NCBI GenBank assembly: GCA_035772785.1
Contig: JAOCPU010000006.1
Span: 186,001 to 250,000, forward strand
Length of the DNA: 64,000 nt
Direction of reading: 5' to 3'
DNA from: Phlebiopsis flavidoalba
Lineage: Eukaryota; Basidiomycota; Agaricomycetes; Polyporales; Phanerochaetaceae
A program made the translations under genes and the position numbers. The notes under the pieces are model-generated. The model did no database searches, was not told the DNA's origin, and saw only the letters and a program-made list of their open reading frames with translations. Positions 61,542-64,000 of this stretch are shown here, one piece after another; the first letter of the stretch is position 1; each line of letters opens with the position of its first letter.

Positions 61542-63452
61542 GAAACCTATACCTACTCTAGACGAACAGAGGATGTATTGCTAGGATATCTAATATTGTA
61601 TAAGACAAGAATGTAGAAATGTGATGAATAGGCGAAGAAGTAAGGTGGCGGGGACATACTGGGGTGGTTACGCTACGAGGGGTAAGAGAACACGCAAAGC
61701 AAATGGACAAACGAATGAACGGGCCTCCGCGGGCGGGGTCCAAATCAACTTAACATGAATGTATAAATATTCCACGCTTCAATTATTATGATGCTTCCCA
61801 CAGGCGAAGCAACCACGGTTTCCGCACTAGGCTTAAAGGGCCAACGGTCGGTGCTGGCGTGTTGGGGTAAGGCCTGTAGAGAGTCATTGGTACCTTTTGC
61901 AGTGGACGTGCTCGATCGTAGCAAGGCCAGCCTCGGACGTTCTCTAGACGTATAGGATCTCACAACCGTCAAGGAGATATCTACTATTCACGGGGGGGGG
62001 GGGGGTCAAACGCCAGTGGGTATTGTAGCCCGAGACTCGCCTGTCTACTGTACCTCAGTTCTGGACAACAGGAGAATCTGTGTCCTAACTAACAAAGCTT
62101 GCCTCGTGTGATGGACCCTTCTGAGGGCGCTGGTGGAGTATTCACTTCTCGGGATACAATCATAAGTAATAGCTCGGCCTCGGTCGTCGGGGGTCGACAC
62201 TACAGCGCGTAGGTCATGTAGGTCAGCGATGGGGGTGATTGGGGGTTTACAACGGTCACGGCATGAAGTGGACATGGACAAGCTGAGGCTTCAAAGCCCC
62301 CAGCGTAGCCTGCCTCGCGAAGGTATCCTTTGCAGCTTGCTTTCTGTGAGAGTGCTGATGGCGCCTCATCTTTACGGTTGACAGAGGACAAGGGTGGCCT
62401 TGGTGTCGAGCGACGACAATCGTTTTTTGGCGGTCCTTCGGAAGGCCGAGATGCCTAGTTAGGGTGTCACGGCCTCTAAGTTACAGAGGTGAAAGGGACA
62501 AGAGGACGCTTCCCGCTGGAGCCCATAGAACTCACGGCGGCTGGTACGCACTCCGGCCGAGGATTAACTAGTAATCCTACTGTTGAGAGTCGTCACGGGC
62601 TCCGGAATGCCATGCGTGCCCCTCATGATGCCCTTACGACACTGTACCGCGCAGTGGACACGTGTTGCATCAGAGTACTCCGCTGGTCCAGCTGCGTGTA
62701 AACCGTCTCCACCGAGCGAAGAAGCGTCGTCTTCAGCAAGGAGCAGTCTCCAGCTGAAATGGTGTGGGTCCAGCAGCTTCTGAAACAACAAGTAGCTGGA
62801 GGCTGCCCCAGCCATTTACCCTTCGCGCCTGGGATGCTGCATGAACCATTATCACGCAATTTTGGTCTCTCTTGCATACTAATGCCCTCGTCCACAGCGG
62901 CCATAGGTAGGTCCTGAGATGACAATCGGTTTCGGCTAGTACCCGAGAAAGCGATTCTTCTTCCGTGCGTCCACAGTCCATCCTCAAGGCTCGTCGAGCG
63001 CCGGAACAGTTCTACGTGTCCTCTTGTTGTCGCTAAGTTTGGTTGCCGAGCTTCTGGCCTCTTGCTCGCAGGACGACGGCATTGCCACGTCTCGCGCGAG
63101 GGTACGAATCGGTGCTGGAACGACCGCAAAGATGCGCGTGCGCGAGCCCGGCTTTACTCCGGCGCCAGTCGTGCTCGGCGCAAGAGCCGGGGGGGCGACG
63201 AAATCCGGGCTGCTCGCGGCGCGATCCGTATTCTTTCCTCAGCTTCCACGTTATACGTCGACGGCCATCGACGCGAGAGCTCGCTCAATCCTGCGCCTCC
63301 ACCCCTCCGCAATCATCTCTCGCCCTCTCCATCTCCATCTTCTCATATATAGCGCTCATATTCATCTGCTCGAGCTCTTCCAGGGACCCCGACTTGTGAG
63401 TCGGGTCTCCGTCTCGACGAGCTCTACAAAACAGTCATTCATTTTTATAAAA
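61542..63452. other. 1.9-kb intergenic region, no supported gene
   Basis: Convergent region between VPS13 (+) and the right-edge gene (-). It holds a G14 run at 61992-62005. Frames around 62600-63130 (-) and 63024-63450 (+) overlap each other and show no family signature or splice pattern. Confidence 0.45.
61992..62005. repeat. G14 homopolymer
   Basis: Fourteen consecutive G in noncoding sequence after VPS13. Length is uncertain in raw long-read data. Confidence 0.92.
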
Positions 63453-64000
63453 TCAGGCGCTCATGAACCGCAACAGACAGGACCTAAACGGCTCTGTATG
63501 GGGGTTGTCCTTGGCCTTCTCCGCGGCGGTCAGCACGTAACATGCTCGACAGCCGCTTGCTCTCCTATCTGCTCCTTGTTGATCTTGGAGCGGAGGTCCT
63601 CGCCTCGGACGCTGAGCTTCTCTGGCGTACTGTCTCAACGGCCTATTATCAAACGTGACGAATTTTTGTCGCGCCACAGATCGGACTCCGTCATCAGGAA
63701 GTTGAGGCGGCGAGAGAGGCGACCGATCTTGTGTCTCCAGGGGGGGGTGGTCGTCGCGGCATCGAACGAACGCGGGGGGGGGGGGTGGCACGTTTCCGGA
63801 TGGACAGCTGGATATGCTGCTCGGCGGGGTCAGCCTGGGTGGCGGTCGCACGTGACTGTTCCGAATGATCTGATGCGCTTGAGCAACGAAGGCTTCTTCA
63901 TCTATAGTGGCATATAGTTAGCGTTTGTCCGCGCGCGGTAAGCTGGCATGTGTACCTTGTCTTGAAGGACACTATCGAATGCCTGAATAATCCTAGTTGA
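63453..64000 (-). CDS. Unrecognised gene, 3' end only, cut by the right edge
   Basis: Read leftward from the edge: IIQAFDSVLQDK, an intron (donor GTACAC, acceptor near 63890), then DEEAFVAQAHQIIRNSHV, a Pro-rich frame-broken part containing the G12 run (C12 on the coding strand) at 63774-63785, and RRLNFLMTESDLWRDKNSSR. It continues LIIGR, STPEKLSVRGEDLRSKINKE and QIGEQAAVEHV, then LTAAEKAKDN and a stop at 63453. The charged, helical C-terminal part looks genuine. I cannot assign a family. The 5' part lies outside the window. Confidence 0.5.
63774..63785. repeat. G12 homopolymer in the right-edge gene
   Basis: Twelve consecutive G inside the proposed coding region, where the reading frame also changes. 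It is likely a length error. Confidence 0.88.

Noticed and set aside
10874..63000. Pseudogene calls for REV3, AP-2 alpha, VPS13 and others
   Set aside because: Frame breaks are uniform across unrelated essential genes and often fall in or near homopolymers, while motifs on both sides remain intact. Sequence error is the simpler explanation.
62623..63400. Overlapping long frames on both strands as genes
   Set aside because: They overlap each other in a GC-rich stretch with few stops, and none shows a domain, signal peptide or intron pattern.

Overview
The window looks like nuclear DNA of an agaricomycete-type basidiomycete fungus. Genes are dense, on both strands, and interrupted by short introns of about 45-60 bp with GT...AG ends. 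Two gene families point the same way: a PriA/CPL1-like cysteine-rich secreted protein and a fungal GT41 O-GlcNAc transferase. I read the proteins by joining short open frames across introns and across many apparent one- or two-base insertions and deletions. These indels hit genes that cannot plausibly be dead (RPS24, PP2A-A, AP-2 alpha, VPS13), so I treat them mainly as uncorrected long-read assembly errors. Runs of 12-18 identical bases support this.

Left part (1-10.5 kb): the 5' part of RPS24 (-), a 99-aa two-exon protein (+), a secreted helical protein (-), a modular PriA/CPL1-like secreted protein (-), the PP2A scaffold subunit A (-) and glucose-6-phosphate 1-epimerase (+). Next (10.9-28.7 kb): DNA polymerase zeta catalytic subunit REV3 (+), whose end overlaps transaldolase (-); an OGT-type glycosyltransferase (+); an AGTRAP-like membrane protein (-); diphthamide-pathway DPH7 (+), carrying an exact 56-bp tandem duplication at its stop codon; and a TMEM135-family membrane protein (-).

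Middle (28.7-41.2 kb): an unidentified short membrane protein (-), about 3 kb with only unassigned fragments, a DEAH-box RNA helicase (+) recognisable only after reading through many frame breaks, and the AP-2 clathrin adaptor alpha subunit (+). Right part (41.6-64 kb): a RasGAP with PH, C2 and GAP domains (-), a possible short membrane protein (-), an ELO fatty-acid elongase (-), an unknown multi-exon gene (-), the giant lipid-transfer protein VPS13 (+, about 12 kb) and an unrecognised gene cut by the right edge (-).

The genes are a typical housekeeping mixture: translation, phosphatase signalling, carbon metabolism, translesion synthesis, endocytosis, Ras signalling and lipid handling. No operon-like or pathway clustering is visible. 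I found no CRISPR array, insertion sequence, rRNA gene or convincing tRNA gene, and no clear new biological system. The most useful second looks are the unrecognised secreted and small proteins, the DPH7 duplication, the changed ELO histidine box, and whether the frame breaks are biological.
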